Shown here: positions 18,958 through 27,667 of the stretch, piece after piece
Layout: every line of letters starts with the position of its first letter
Position numbering within the stretch: position 1 is the first letter of the stretch
NCBI GenBank assembly: GCA_009924095.1
Contig: RFSG01000006.1
Coordinates: forward strand, 1-50,571
DNA length: 50,571 bases
DNA from: Sphingobacteriia bacterium
GTDB taxonomy: Bacteria > Bacteroidota > Bacteroidia > J057 > RFSG01
Reading direction: 5' to 3'
Translations under genes and position numbers: made by a program
The notes under the pieces: model-generated
What the model was told of the DNA's origin: nothing
Database searches by the model: none
What the model saw: only the letters and a program-made list of their open reading frames with translations

Positions 18958-19233
18958 TTGTTGTTAAAAATCACTAAAAATCTGTTGAATAAAATGGAAT
19001 TGCTCTTAGACGCACTTGACTATCAGGTGCGTTATGAAAAGGGAAATTTCCGTGGGGGGAATTGTGTGTTAAAAGAAGATAAAGTTGTAGTAATCAATAA
19101 ATTTTATCCTTTTGAAAGTCAAGTAAACACCTTAATTGAAGTCATTCGAAATATTGAAGTTGATGAAAACAAACTAAGTAAGGAGCAATTATTATTGCTC
19201 AATCAGTTAAGACAGGTAGAGTTGAAGTTGTGA
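18958..19233 (+). CDS. Small conserved hypothetical protein upstream of PhnP-like hydrolase
   Basis: This 91-residue soluble protein has a predicted N-terminal amphipathic helix, then YQVRYEKGNFRGGNCVLKED and VVVINKFYPFESQVNTLIE, and a Leu-rich helical end. I recognise the pattern 'RYEKGNF.GG.C ... vvvInkf' from uncharacterised Bacteroidota proteins of about 80-90 residues, but know no function. The stop overlaps the next start as GTGA (19230-19233), so the two are translationally coupled. The start is uncertain: the TTG at 18958 keeps the whole amphipathic helix, whereas the first ATG is at 18994 and gives 79 residues. Confidence 0.72.
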   Translation: MLLKITKNLLNKMELLLDALDYQVRYEKGNFRGGNCVLKEDKVVVINKFYPFESQVNTLIEVIRNIEVDENKLSKEQLLLLNQLRQVELKL

Positions 19234-19991
19234 AAGTAACCTTACTCGGAACCGGCACATCACAAGGCATTCCAGTTATTGCCTGTGATTGTTTGGTTTG
19301 TGCCTCTTCCAATGAGAAGGATAAAAGACTTAGGTGTTCTGTTTTAATTGAAACCGAACATTCCACTTGGGTAATTGATACGGGCCCAGACTTTCGTCAA
19401 CAAATGCTTCGGGCAAAAGTATCTCAATTAGATGCGGTTTTACTGACTCACCAACACAAAGATCATATTGCTGGATTGGATGATGTTCGTGCATTTAATT
19501 TTAAGCAGAAAAAAGATATGCCTGTTTATGCAGATCGCATGACACTCGCCCAGGTTAAGACCGAATTTTATTATGCATTTGAAGAAATTAAATATCCTGG
19601 AGTACCAGAATTGGTATTGCATGAAATTGATGATACTCCATTCTTATTACAAGATACCTTAATTGACCCCCTTTGGGTGCATCATCATCAACTTCCTGTG
19701 TTGGGCTTTCGTATTGGAAACTTTGCTTACGTGACCGATGCTAAAACCATTCCGCCAGAATCTATGCAAAAACTTCAAAATCTCGATGTTTTAATTTTAA
19801 ATGCGCTTCGAATACAACCCCATGTTTCACATCTTAATTTGGAGGAAGCCTTATCGGTAGTGGAAAAACTTAAACCTCAACAAACTTGGTTTACCCATAT
19901 TAGCCATTTGTTAGGTAGGCATGATGAAATCAGCAAATTATTACCTCCCAACGTAAATCTTGCCTGGGACGGGCTTACCTTTCATGTTTAA
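19230..19991 (+). CDS. MBL-fold metallo-hydrolase, PhnP-like
   Basis: The 253-residue protein is of the metallo-beta-lactamase fold, in the PhnP / RNase Z-like phosphodiesterase group. It begins with the typical LLGTGTSQGIPVIACDC, followed by CLVCASSNEKDKRLRCS, a Cys cluster that in PhnP binds a structural zinc. The catalytic metal motif THQHKDHIAGLDD (about 74-86) fits HxHxDH. Further metal ligands are expected in VTDAKTIPPE and in the final HISHLLGRHDE. The substrate may be a cyclic phosphodiester, by family analogy. It starts with GTG inside the stop of the preceding small gene, and a terminator follows at 20023. Confidence 0.85.
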   Translation: MKVTLLGTGTSQGIPVIACDCLVCASSNEKDKRLRCSVLIETEHSTWVIDTGPDFRQQMLRAKVSQLDAVLLTHQHKDHIAGLDDVRAFNFKQKKDMPVYADRMTLAQVKTEFYYAFEEIKYPGVPELVLHEIDDTPFLLQDTLIDPLWVHHHQLPVLGFRIGNFAYVTDAKTIPPESMQKLQNLDVLILNALRIQPHVSHLNLEEALSVVEKLKPQQTWFTHISHLLGRHDEISKLLPPNVNLAWDGLTFHV

Positions 19992-20022
19992 TTATTATAA
20001 TCTACCTTCTTGTTAATCATAA

Positions 20023-20050
20023 ATAAAGGCAGAATCTCTTCTGCCTTTAT
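20023..20050. terminator. Bidirectional terminator
   Basis: ATAAAGGCAG (20023-20032) pairs perfectly with CTGCCTTTAT (20041-20050) around an 8-base loop. It is placed between the convergent metallo-hydrolase and Bax inhibitor-1 genes. Confidence 0.8.
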
Positions 20051-20070
20051 CATTTACAATTGAATAAAAA

Positions 20071-20802
20071 TTAACTTCTCCGATTTCCCAGAAATCTTAA
20101 CATGAATAAAAACAAATTCACGAAATCAAGATAAAGAGTTAAAGCGCCAAGAATAGCTCCTTTTTTTGATGCTTCGCTATCGGCATCTAGCTCCATTCCT
20201 ATTCGCATCAATTTCTGAGTATCATACGCTGTAAGGCCGCAAAAGATTAAAACACCCAAAGCAGATATTGCGGTTTGCATTAAGGTGGAACCAATAAATA
20301 TATTTACAATCGTTGCGATAATTATTCCGATCAAGGCCATCATTAAAAAGGATCCTAATTTGGTAAGATCGGTCTTGGTGGTTAATCCAATTAATGACAT
20401 CGCCGCGAAAGTACCGCCAGAAATAAAGAAGGTGCTAGCAACTGAAGAAGTGGTGTACATTAAGAAAATAAAACTTAAGCTTAAGCCCATCACCAAACTG
20501 TAGGCCGCAAACATGAGGGTGGCCGCGCCATAACTTACGCGTTGAATTAAGCCAGAAATCATTAATACAAAAACCAGAGGAGCAAACATTAATATCCAGC
20601 TGGTAGGAGATTGAACAACGAAGGCGTATTCAGGTTTAATCAAGGTTACAGGATCACTGATTAAACTGAAAAACAACCATGCGGTGAGTCCGGTAATGGA
20701 TAATCCTGCGGCCATGATAAAATACACACGTTGCAGAAATGCGTTTACAGATACTGCGGAAGAAGGACTGTAGGTGGAAGATGAATTAAATAAGGGTTGC
20801 AT
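20071..20802 (-). CDS. Bax inhibitor-1/YccA family membrane protein
   Basis: This 243-residue protein has seven hydrophobic helices and little else, the layout of the BI-1/YccA (TMBIM) family of putative calcium-permeable channels. Family-typical sequences include FLQRVYFIMAAGLSITGLTAW at the first helix, YDTQKLMRIG after the sixth, and the last short segment ALTLYLDFVNLFLFMLRFLG. In bacteria the role is poorly defined: YccA inhibits FtsH, while others act in pH or calcium homeostasis. It is a single gene, divergent from the SDR gene, with its own -7 element. Confidence 0.93.
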   Translation of the reverse strand: MQPLFNSSSTYSPSSAVSVNAFLQRVYFIMAAGLSITGLTAWLFFSLISDPVTLIKPEYAFVVQSPTSWILMFAPLVFVLMISGLIQRVSYGAATLMFAAYSLVMGLSLSFIFLMYTTSSVASTFFISGGTFAAMSLIGLTTKTDLTKLGSFLMMALIGIIIATIVNIFIGSTLMQTAISALGVLIFCGLTAYDTQKLMRIGMELDADSEASKKGAILGALTLYLDFVNLFLFMLRFLGNRRS

Positions 20803-20819
20803 ATAATTTTGTCTGATTA

Positions 20820-20827
20820 CAAAGATA
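20820..20827 (-). promoter_or_regulatory. -7 promoter element of the BI-1 gene
   Basis: On the minus strand the sequence reads TATCTTTG, a perfect TAnnTTTG match, 17 bases before the ATG at 20802. No good -33 TTTG is visible at 19-21 bases. Confidence 0.5.
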
Positions 20828-20878
20828 AGTCAAGATTCAAACGACTTCAGCGAAAATAATGTTGCGATGGTAATACCC

Positions 20879-20886
20879 TATTTTTG
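20879..20886 (+). promoter_or_regulatory. -7 promoter element of the SDR gene
   Basis: TATTTTTG is a perfect TAnnTTTG match, 24 bases before the ATG at 20911. The -33 element is weak. It is arranged back to back with the BI-1 promoter. Confidence 0.5.
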
Positions 20887-20910
20887 TAGAGATTATTTTT
20901 CAAACTGAAA

Positions 20911-21618
20911 ATGCAATATATAAAAGGAAAAAATGCAATTATTACAGGAGTAAATTCCGGGTTAGGATTAGCTTTCTGTAAAGCTTTGGCATTGGCAGGA
21001 GCGCATGTGGTGGGATGGGGAAGATCCGCCCCTGAAGAACCAATTGAAAATTTTCATTTTATTCCGACTGAGCTAGACCAAGCAATTAGTATAGAAAACA
21101 GCTTACAACAAAGTTTAGAATGGTTTCCAGAAAAGCGGATTGACTTTTTAATCACTAATGCCGGATTAGGGAGATTTTATCCTATTGAACAAATGCCAGA
21201 GTCTTTATGGGATGAACAAATCTCCATTAACTTAAAATCCATGTTTTTGTGCGTTCAAAAAGTAGTACCTCTGATGAAAGCAAAAGGTTCAGGACATATC
21301 GTAACCCTTTCAAGTGTTGCAGGCAAAACAGGTGCATCCTGGGGAACTGCCTATTCTGCAACCAAATTTGGGGTAGTTGGATTTAGTGAATCCCTATTTC
21401 AGGAAGTAAGGGCTTCAGGTATAAAAGTCAGTGTGGTATATCCTGGAAGCACTAAAACAAATTTTTTTGATACTGTTCCGGGAATTTCCACGCACAACAA
21501 TATGCTCACGCCTGAGGCAGTAGCAAATACGGTATTACATATCCTCAATACAGACCCAAACACCTTGATTAGTGAGGTTGTCATCAGGCCTTTAAATAGT
21601 AAACCGCCTGAAAAATAA
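20911..21618 (+). CDS. Short-chain dehydrogenase/reductase
   Basis: This 235-residue classical SDR is an NAD(P)-dependent oxidoreductase with a Rossmann fold. The cofactor motif is TGVNSGLGLAF (about 13-23, TGxxxGxG). The structural NAG motif is in ITNAGLGRFYP. The catalytic Ser lies in LSSVAGKTGASWG, with the Tyr and Lys in YSATKFG. The Arg in GWGRS after the second strand hints at NADP(H) preference. The substrate is unknown; ketone or 3-oxoacyl reduction is usual in such short proteins. It converges on trxA with only 13 bases between the stops. Confidence 0.92.
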   Translation: MQYIKGKNAIITGVNSGLGLAFCKALALAGAHVVGWGRSAPEEPIENFHFIPTELDQAISIENSLQQSLEWFPEKRIDFLITNAGLGRFYPIEQMPESLWDEQISINLKSMFLCVQKVVPLMKAKGSGHIVTLSSVAGKTGASWGTAYSATKFGVVGFSESLFQEVRASGIKVSVVYPGSTKTNFFDTVPGISTHNNMLTPEAVANTVLHILNTDPNTLISEVVIRPLNSKPPEK

Positions 21619-21631
21619 TTTTGCAGTAAGG

Positions 21632-21961
21632 TTAAATTTGGGTGGTCAGTTTTCCAAGCAAAACACTTTTCGGGGCAGCTCCCACGTGCTTGTCAACGAT
21701 TTGACCATTTTTAAAAATCAAAAGGGTAGGAATATTACGGATTCCATATTCTGCAGAAATTTTGGAATTTAAGTCAACGTTTAGTTTTCCTACCACCGCT
21801 TTGCCTTCTAATTCATGCGCAATTTCTTCAACCGCAGGAGCTATCATTAGACAAGGGCCACACCATTCTGCCCAAAAATCTACCAATACGGGTTTATCAG
21901 ATTTCAATACCATTTCTTCAAAGTTGGCATCGGTAAGTTCTACTGCGAATTTGACACTCAT
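21632..21961 (-). CDS. trxA: Thioredoxin
   Basis: This 109-residue cytosolic thiol-disulfide reductase has the active site WCGPC at about 33-37, the buried Asp in VLVDFWAEW, and the cis-Pro loop RNIPTLLIFKNG. Length and motifs match TrxA. No signal peptide is present, so it acts in the cytoplasm. It starts 10 bases after the dnaE stop and is probably cotranscribed with it, an arrangement also seen in other Bacteroidota. Confidence 0.97.
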   Translation of the reverse strand: MSVKFAVELTDANFEEMVLKSDKPVLVDFWAEWCGPCLMIAPAVEEIAHELEGKAVVGKLNVDLNSKISAEYGIRNIPTLLIFKNGQIVDKHVGAAPKSVLLGKLTTQI

Positions 21962-21971
21962 GTTTTAAGGG

Positions 21972-24900
21972 TTAAGCTTTAAAATTAAAACTAAAATTTT
22001 GCCGTTCAAGTTCCTGAAATAATTCGGGGCAAAGTTCTACGGTTTTTTCCTTGACTTCCATTTCCAAGTCAGATACAGGAGGCAATTTAAGTTTTATTCG
22101 CATAGAATGGCTTCCAGGGTACTTCTCCACAATCTTAAATAAATTTTCAACTGTTTCTTCTGTAAGTGCAGTAACCAAAATTTGAACTTCAAGTTTTATC
22201 TTTTGTTGTTTTAAGGCCTCGTCTAACAATCGAATTTCATTGACCTGAAACTCAAATTGTTCAGCCCCTTTAAATCGTGGACCAACCGTACCGGTTATAA
22301 ATAATAACTGGTTCATTCCAGATAAAATATGTTTAAACTTTAAGGCGCCTTCTCCAAATAAAACCAAATCTGCGCCTCCTGTGAAATCTTCTATTCTAAA
22401 ACTGATGTACGGTTTTCCATTTCGTGTGAGGGCTTCTCGAAATTTACATAATACCCCTGCCAAACGAATTCGGATTTCTTTTTTGGCAACCACATATTCA
22501 TCTAAAGTAGAAAGCGGAATTACACTTAAAAATTGTAACACCTTTTGGTATCGATCTAAGGGATGTGCAGATAAGTAAATACCCAAAACCGATTTCTCTT
22601 GCTCCAGTTTTGTGATTAAGGGTAAGGGTTCGGGGGGTGGTGGGGCAGGATAGGTAATTATGGCTTCTCCTTGCGCACTCATGCTCCCGCCAAATAAACT
22701 TACCTGAGAAGAAAGTTTTTCTTGGGCAGACCGAGTCCCAAACTGCAACGCTTTATCTAATAAGGTAATGTCTGCTGAACCTGGGTAAGCAGTTAAATAT
22801 TGTTCCCGGATTAATTCTGGAAAAGCATCAAATGCCCCTGCATTGGCTAAGGCTTCTAATACCCTTTTGTTGATTTGACGTCCATTTAAGCGTGAACAAA
22901 AATCAAATATGTCTTTATACTCCCCAGCAAGATTTCTTTCTTCAATTATGGCTTCTACCAATCCTGACCCTACCCCTTTAATCGCTGCCAAGCCGAAACG
23001 TATATTTCCTTCACTATTCACCGAAAAATTCTGCATACTTTCATTTACAGCAGGAGGCAAAACTTTTAATCCCATTCTTCGGCATTCTTCAATCAAAAAC
23101 GCAACTTTTGAAATATCACTAAGGTTGTGCGCCAAAACAGATGCCATGTATTCAGCAGAATAATTTGCCTTTAGGTATCCAGTTTGAAATGCTACAAAAG
23201 CATAACAAGTAGAGTGTGATTTATTGAAGGCATAAGAGGCAAACGCTTCCCAATCGGTCCATATTTTTTCAAGTGCGCGTAAGGGTAACCCTCTTTCCTG
23301 AGCTTGAGAAAGAAACAGCGGTTTGAGTTTATCCAACACGGATCGATCCTTCTTCCCCATCGCTTTTCTCAAGCTATCCGCCTGACCTTTGGTAAACCCT
23401 GCAAGTTTTTGACTTAACAGCATTACCTGTTCCTGATACACCGTTATCCCATAAGTCTCCTGAAGGAATTCTTCCATTTCAGGTAGATCATAAGTGATGG
23501 GTTCCAGATTGTTTTTTCTTTTTACATAATTGGGGATATAATCTATAGGACCAGGTCTATACAAGGCATTCATCGCAATAAGATCTTCAAACTTATCTGG
23601 TTTTAAATCTTTCAGATATTTTTGCATCCCTGGACTTTCAAACTGAAAAGTTCCAATGGTTTCGCCTCGTTTAAAAAGATCCAAAGTTGCCTGATCATCT
23701 AAGGGAATTTCATCGGGTTGTATTTCTATTCCATGTCGGGCACGAATCAGTTCAACGGCAGATTTAATTATGGTTAAGTTCTTCAACCCTAAAAAATCCA
23801 TTTTAATTACTCCCGCAGATTCGATTACGTTTCCTTCATATTGGGTAACCAATAACTCCGAATCTTTAGCTAAGGCAACTGGAATAATATTAAAAAGTTG
23901 TTCAGGCGCAATGATAATCCCTGCAGCATGAATTCCAGTGCTACGAACTGAACCTTCTAAGGTTAATGCTTCTCTTAATACTTCAGCTTTTAGATCTCTT
24001 CCTTCTAATATTTTTCTTAGGGTTATTACCCCTTCTAATTCTTCTTTAGAAAGATTTTCTTTTTCTTTTAGACTTTTTTCTCCTTCCAACGGGGCTTTTA
24101 ATACACGTTGTAAGGAAATACCTGCCCTTTCGGGAACTAGTTTTGCCAATACATTTGCCTCAGCCAGTGGTAAATCTAATGCACGAGCAACGTCTTTAAT
24201 ACTCATTTTGGCAGCCATGGTGCCATATGTAATGATTTGTGCTACTTGTTCCTTCCCATATTTCTGCACCACATAATCAATAACTTGTTGCCTACCTATA
24301 TCATCAAAATCAGTATCAATATCAGGCATACTTTTCCGTTCCGGATTTAAAAACCGCTCAAACAGAAGATTATATTTTATCGGATCGATATTGGTAATTC
24401 CAATACAATAAGCTACTACAGATCCAGCAGCAGAACCTCGACCAGGACCGATATAAACTCCCATCTCTCGGCCTGCCCGAATAAAATCGGCAACAATCAG
24501 AAAGTACCCTGCAAAACCCATGGTTTTGATGGTAAACAATTCAAAGGTCAACCTTTCTTCAATTTCTGGGGTTATCTCTTTATATCTATTCAGAGCCCCT
24601 TCAAAGGCTAAGTGTTTTAGGTATTCCCATTGGTTTAATACCTCCGGCGACAAGGTTGTTTTATCGTCAATATATTCTGCCTTTTGGTGAATTTTAAAAT
24701 CATCAGGGATCGGAAAATTGGGCAACATAATATCCCGACTAAGATTTAGATTATCAATTTTATCAGCAACCGCAACTGTGTTTTCAATGGCTTCCGGAAT
24801 ATCCTGAAATAGGGTTGACATTTCAGCTGGCGTTTTATAATAAAATTGTTCGTTTGGAAACCCAAAGCGATACCCCTTTCCATCCCCTTTAGGCGTTGAC

Positions 24901-25592
24901 CGAATATCCCCTGTGTTTATACATAATAATATATCATGTGCTGATGCATCTTCCGCTTCCACATAATGAGAATCATTAGAAGCAATCATAGGTACTTTAT
25001 ATTTGGCGGCAAACTTCATCAAGACATTATTTACCAAATGTTGTTCGGGTAAGTCATGTCGTTGGAGCTCGATGTAATAATCCTCCCCAAAAATATCTAG
25101 CCACCATTTAAATTTTAATTCAGCTTCTTCTTCTCCACGATTCAGGATGGTCTGGGGGATTTCAGCACCGATACAACAAGTAGTGGCAATCAGGCCAGTG
25201 TGATATTTCAAAATTAATTCCCGGTCTATTCTAGGCCATTTACTATATAATCCTTCAATAAAACCTAAGGAGCAAAGTTTGGTGAGATTCCGGTATCCTT
25301 CTTCGTTTTTCGCTAATAATAGTTGGTGATATCTGCGGTCAGGAGTGTTTTGGGAAAATTTCTTTATGTGGCGGTCTTCCACCATATAAAATTCACATCC
25401 TACAATTGGTTTTATTTTATGTTTTTGGGCTTGGGCGACAAAGTCAAAAACTCCAAACATATTCCCATGATCCGTAATGGCAATGGCTTTCATGCCACTT
25501 TGCTGGGTTTTCTCCATTAACCGATCTATCCGGGAGGCCCCGTCGAGCAGGCTATATTGAGTATGATTATGGAGATGTACGAATTCAGACAT
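21972..25592 (-). CDS. dnaE: DNA polymerase III alpha subunit
   Basis: This 1206-residue protein is the replicative DNA polymerase catalytic subunit (DnaE1 type). It opens with a PHP domain (HLHNHTQYSLLDGASRI near residue 6, with ITDHGNMFG). The palm carries PDIDTDFDD, with the catalytic Asp residues, and later GPGRGSAAGSVVAY. The fingers/tau-binding area and the helix-hairpin-helix region (GLAAIKGVG) follow, then an OB-fold (IRLAGVLCKFRE). It lacks a DnaQ-type exonuclease domain, as expected for DnaE. Upstream at 25624-25631 the minus strand reads TATCTTTA, a near match to a -7 box, about 31 bases before the ATG. Confidence 0.97.
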   Translation of the reverse strand: MSEFVHLHNHTQYSLLDGASRIDRLMEKTQQSGMKAIAITDHGNMFGVFDFVAQAQKHKIKPIVGCEFYMVEDRHIKKFSQNTPDRRYHQLLLAKNEEGYRNLTKLCSLGFIEGLYSKWPRIDRELILKYHTGLIATTCCIGAEIPQTILNRGEEEAELKFKWWLDIFGEDYYIELQRHDLPEQHLVNNVLMKFAAKYKVPMIASNDSHYVEAEDASAHDILLCINTGDIRSTPKGDGKGYRFGFPNEQFYYKTPAEMSTLFQDIPEAIENTVAVADKIDNLNLSRDIMLPNFPIPDDFKIHQKAEYIDDKTTLSPEVLNQWEYLKHLAFEGALNRYKEITPEIEERLTFELFTIKTMGFAGYFLIVADFIRAGREMGVYIGPGRGSAAGSVVAYCIGITNIDPIKYNLLFERFLNPERKSMPDIDTDFDDIGRQQVIDYVVQKYGKEQVAQIITYGTMAAKMSIKDVARALDLPLAEANVLAKLVPERAGISLQRVLKAPLEGEKSLKEKENLSKEELEGVITLRKILEGRDLKAEVLREALTLEGSVRSTGIHAAGIIIAPEQLFNIIPVALAKDSELLVTQYEGNVIESAGVIKMDFLGLKNLTIIKSAVELIRARHGIEIQPDEIPLDDQATLDLFKRGETIGTFQFESPGMQKYLKDLKPDKFEDLIAMNALYRPGPIDYIPNYVKRKNNLEPITYDLPEMEEFLQETYGITVYQEQVMLLSQKLAGFTKGQADSLRKAMGKKDRSVLDKLKPLFLSQAQERGLPLRALEKIWTDWEAFASYAFNKSHSTCYAFVAFQTGYLKANYSAEYMASVLAHNLSDISKVAFLIEECRRMGLKVLPPAVNESMQNFSVNSEGNIRFGLAAIKGVGSGLVEAIIEERNLAGEYKDIFDFCSRLNGRQINKRVLEALANAGAFDAFPELIREQYLTAYPGSADITLLDKALQFGTRSAQEKLSSQVSLFGGSMSAQGEAIITYPAPPPPEPLPLITKLEQEKSVLGIYLSAHPLDRYQKVLQFLSVIPLSTLDEYVVAKKEIRIRLAGVLCKFREALTRNGKPYISFRIEDFTGGADLVLFGEGALKFKHILSGMNQLLFITGTVGPRFKGAEQFEFQVNEIRLLDEALKQQKIKLEVQILVTALTEETVENLFKIVEKYPGSHSMRIKLKLPPVSDLEMEVKEKTVELCPELFQELERQNFSFNFKA

Positions 25593-25704
25593 AGGGTAGT
25601 AAGGAATAAAAACTCCCGAATTGTAAAGATAAAATCCTGCTTGGCGAAGGAGAAGGAAATTCTATCCACAAAAAACTATTTACAATATATACTATAAATA
25701 AATA

Positions 25705-27414
25705 CTAATTTTTGCCTTTATTTAGTAATTCTTTTGCTGTTTTTAAAGCTGCTGATCCGGGTTGATCTCCGCCAATCATTTTTGCCAGTGTTTCTTGTTG
25801 TTCAGCAGATGACAATTTTCGAATTCCAGATACCGTAGTGTTTCCTTCTACTCCTTTGAACAAACCATAATGTGCATCCGCATAAGCAGCGATTTGGGGT
25901 AAATGAGTAATGGTAAACACCTGGGTGTTTTGAGATAACTCCCGCATCACCTTTCCTACTTTCATAGCCGTTTCCCCACTGATTCCAGTATCAATCTCAT
26001 CAAAAATCAACGTGGGGGTTCCTGCCCTACCTGCAATAACTGCACGTATGGCCAACATAATTCTCGACAACTCTCCCCCAGAGGCAATCTGCCCTAACAA
26101 TGCAGGGGGCGTTCCAGGATTGGTTCGTATTTTTAATTGCAGTTGGTCAAATCCTGAAACCTGAAATTTATATCTCTCCCCTTCAAATTCTAACTCCTCC
26201 CCTCCAATACTGATTGGAATTAAAGTAGGAATCAATTCAGCCCCAGGCATTCCAACTTGCCCAAGAATTGTTTTTACTCCAGCAGTTAATCCGGGTAGAT
26301 TTTGTACCCTGGCATTTCTTAACGCTAGTCCTGCGGCTACTAATTGGTTAACAATTTTTTGCTTTTCTGTTGCCAGTGTATGTAATTCAGTTTCTAACGC
26401 TGTTCCACTATTTACCTGAAGTTGTAAATCATCCCGCAATTGAACAAGGGCATCGGCAGAATTACAATGATATTTAAGTTTAAGTTTTTGATATAAATTC
26501 TGCTTCTCTTGCAAAGTTGCTAAGCGTTCAGGATCCAAGCCAGGTTGTTGACTCAAAGCTTCTAATTGTAATGCCGACTCTTTAATTAATGCTAAAGAAG
26601 ATTGTATTTTCTGAACTAGCTCACCTAAAGTAGGCTCCAGAGGTGCATATTTAACCAGCGACTTATTTAGTGTTGCTAACCGAGTATAAATAGAATGATC
26701 GGCATCATAAATTTCTGTAAAAGCTTCCCCAACTGAAGCTTCAATCTGGGATGAAGATTCTAATCTTTTTAATTCCTGCTCCAATTCAACTTCCTCCCCC
26801 GCAACTAAATGCGCAGCGGATAACTCCTCCCATTGAAATAAAGTCAATGCTTGTTTCTGCTTCCACTCTGTGAATGCTTCGGATAATAATAAATAGCGCT
26901 TTGAGATCTGTTGATATGCAGAATAAGTAGTTATATATTGATCTTTTAGAGATTGAACATTCGACCAGGCATCTAAAAGATTGAGTTGTTCTTTAGGGTC
27001 TCTCAACAAAGAAGTATCTTGTTGTCCATGAATTTCGACCAAAGATTGTCCAATTTCTTTGAGGAAAGATACGGGAATAACGGTGTCTTGAATTAATGCT
27101 CGTGATTTTCCTCCTGCTCCTATTTCTCTCTTCAGGCGTATTGGTTCTCCTTTTTCAACCCAGATGTCCAAGTCTTGTAGTTGCTTGAAAATATCCTCCG
27201 AAACAGAACTAAAAAATCCTTCAATGACGGTTTTTCGAGATTTATCTAACTGAGCAGAACTGTCTGCTCGATCTCCGAGCAATAATCCAATGGCTCCAAT
27301 TAATATAGACTTCCCAGCACCTGTTTCTCCGGTGATCAATTGTAATCCCTCTCCAAATGATTGATCTAATTCACGGATTAAGGCAAAATTTTCAATACGT
27401 AATCTGAGGAGCAT
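25705..27414 (-). CDS. recN: DNA repair protein RecN
   Basis: This 569-residue SMC-like ATPase acts in double-strand-break repair by tethering DNA and assisting RecA. Visible are Walker A GETGAGKSILIGAIG (about 29-43), a RecN-typical LVEIHGQQDTSLL, two coiled-coil arms rich in Gln/Leu/Glu in the middle, the ABC signature IASGGELSRIMLAIR, Walker B TLIFDEIDTGISGE, and the closing VFTITHLPQIAAYAD. Length is usual. It is the last gene of the bamD-omega-coaBC-porD operon, one base after the small gene at 27416-27667. Confidence 0.97.
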   Translation of the reverse strand: MLLRLRIENFALIRELDQSFGEGLQLITGETGAGKSILIGAIGLLLGDRADSSAQLDKSRKTVIEGFFSSVSEDIFKQLQDLDIWVEKGEPIRLKREIGAGGKSRALIQDTVIPVSFLKEIGQSLVEIHGQQDTSLLRDPKEQLNLLDAWSNVQSLKDQYITTYSAYQQISKRYLLLSEAFTEWKQKQALTLFQWEELSAAHLVAGEEVELEQELKRLESSSQIEASVGEAFTEIYDADHSIYTRLATLNKSLVKYAPLEPTLGELVQKIQSSLALIKESALQLEALSQQPGLDPERLATLQEKQNLYQKLKLKYHCNSADALVQLRDDLQLQVNSGTALETELHTLATEKQKIVNQLVAAGLALRNARVQNLPGLTAGVKTILGQVGMPGAELIPTLIPISIGGEELEFEGERYKFQVSGFDQLQLKIRTNPGTPPALLGQIASGGELSRIMLAIRAVIAGRAGTPTLIFDEIDTGISGETAMKVGKVMRELSQNTQVFTITHLPQIAAYADAHYGLFKGVEGNTTVSGIRKLSSAEQQETLAKMIGGDQPGSAALKTAKELLNKGKN

Positions 27415-27415
27415 G

Positions 27416-27667
27416 TTAATATAAAGTTACCTCATCCCAGCATAGTTCCCGAATTTCCCCTAGACTAAAATGATGTTGATTCACCTTGCGATGATACACA
27501 GGAAAAAGGACATCTGTAAGGACAATTGTATCTGCTTTTGCTTGAGTTAAATATCCATGCAGTTGGGTTCCATTCAGAAGAATAATAAAAATTTCGGTGC
27601 CCAAGGGTGGGAATTGGGAGATACTGCCTGAATCCGGCATTCTTAGTCTATGGGTTCTTTTTCCCAT
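27416..27667 (-). CDS. Small hypothetical protein, Sm/SH3-like barrel suspected
   Basis: This 83-residue protein is not recognised. It has no signal peptide and no membrane segment. After a ~20-residue basic and Pro-containing start, the pattern is GTEIFIILLNGTQLHGYLTQ, a KADTIVLTD strand, then FSLGEIREL. That alternation of strands, with an L.G..l.G turn, resembles small beta barrels of the Sm/Hfq or SH3 type. Its start shares one base with the porD stop (TAATG) and its stop is one base before recN, so it is a firm member of the operon. Function is unknown; RNA or protein binding is only a fold-based guess. Confidence 0.78.
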   Translation of the reverse strand: MGKRTHRLRMPDSGSISQFPPLGTEIFIILLNGTQLHGYLTQAKADTIVLTDVLFPVYHRKVNQHHFSLGEIRELCWDEVTLY

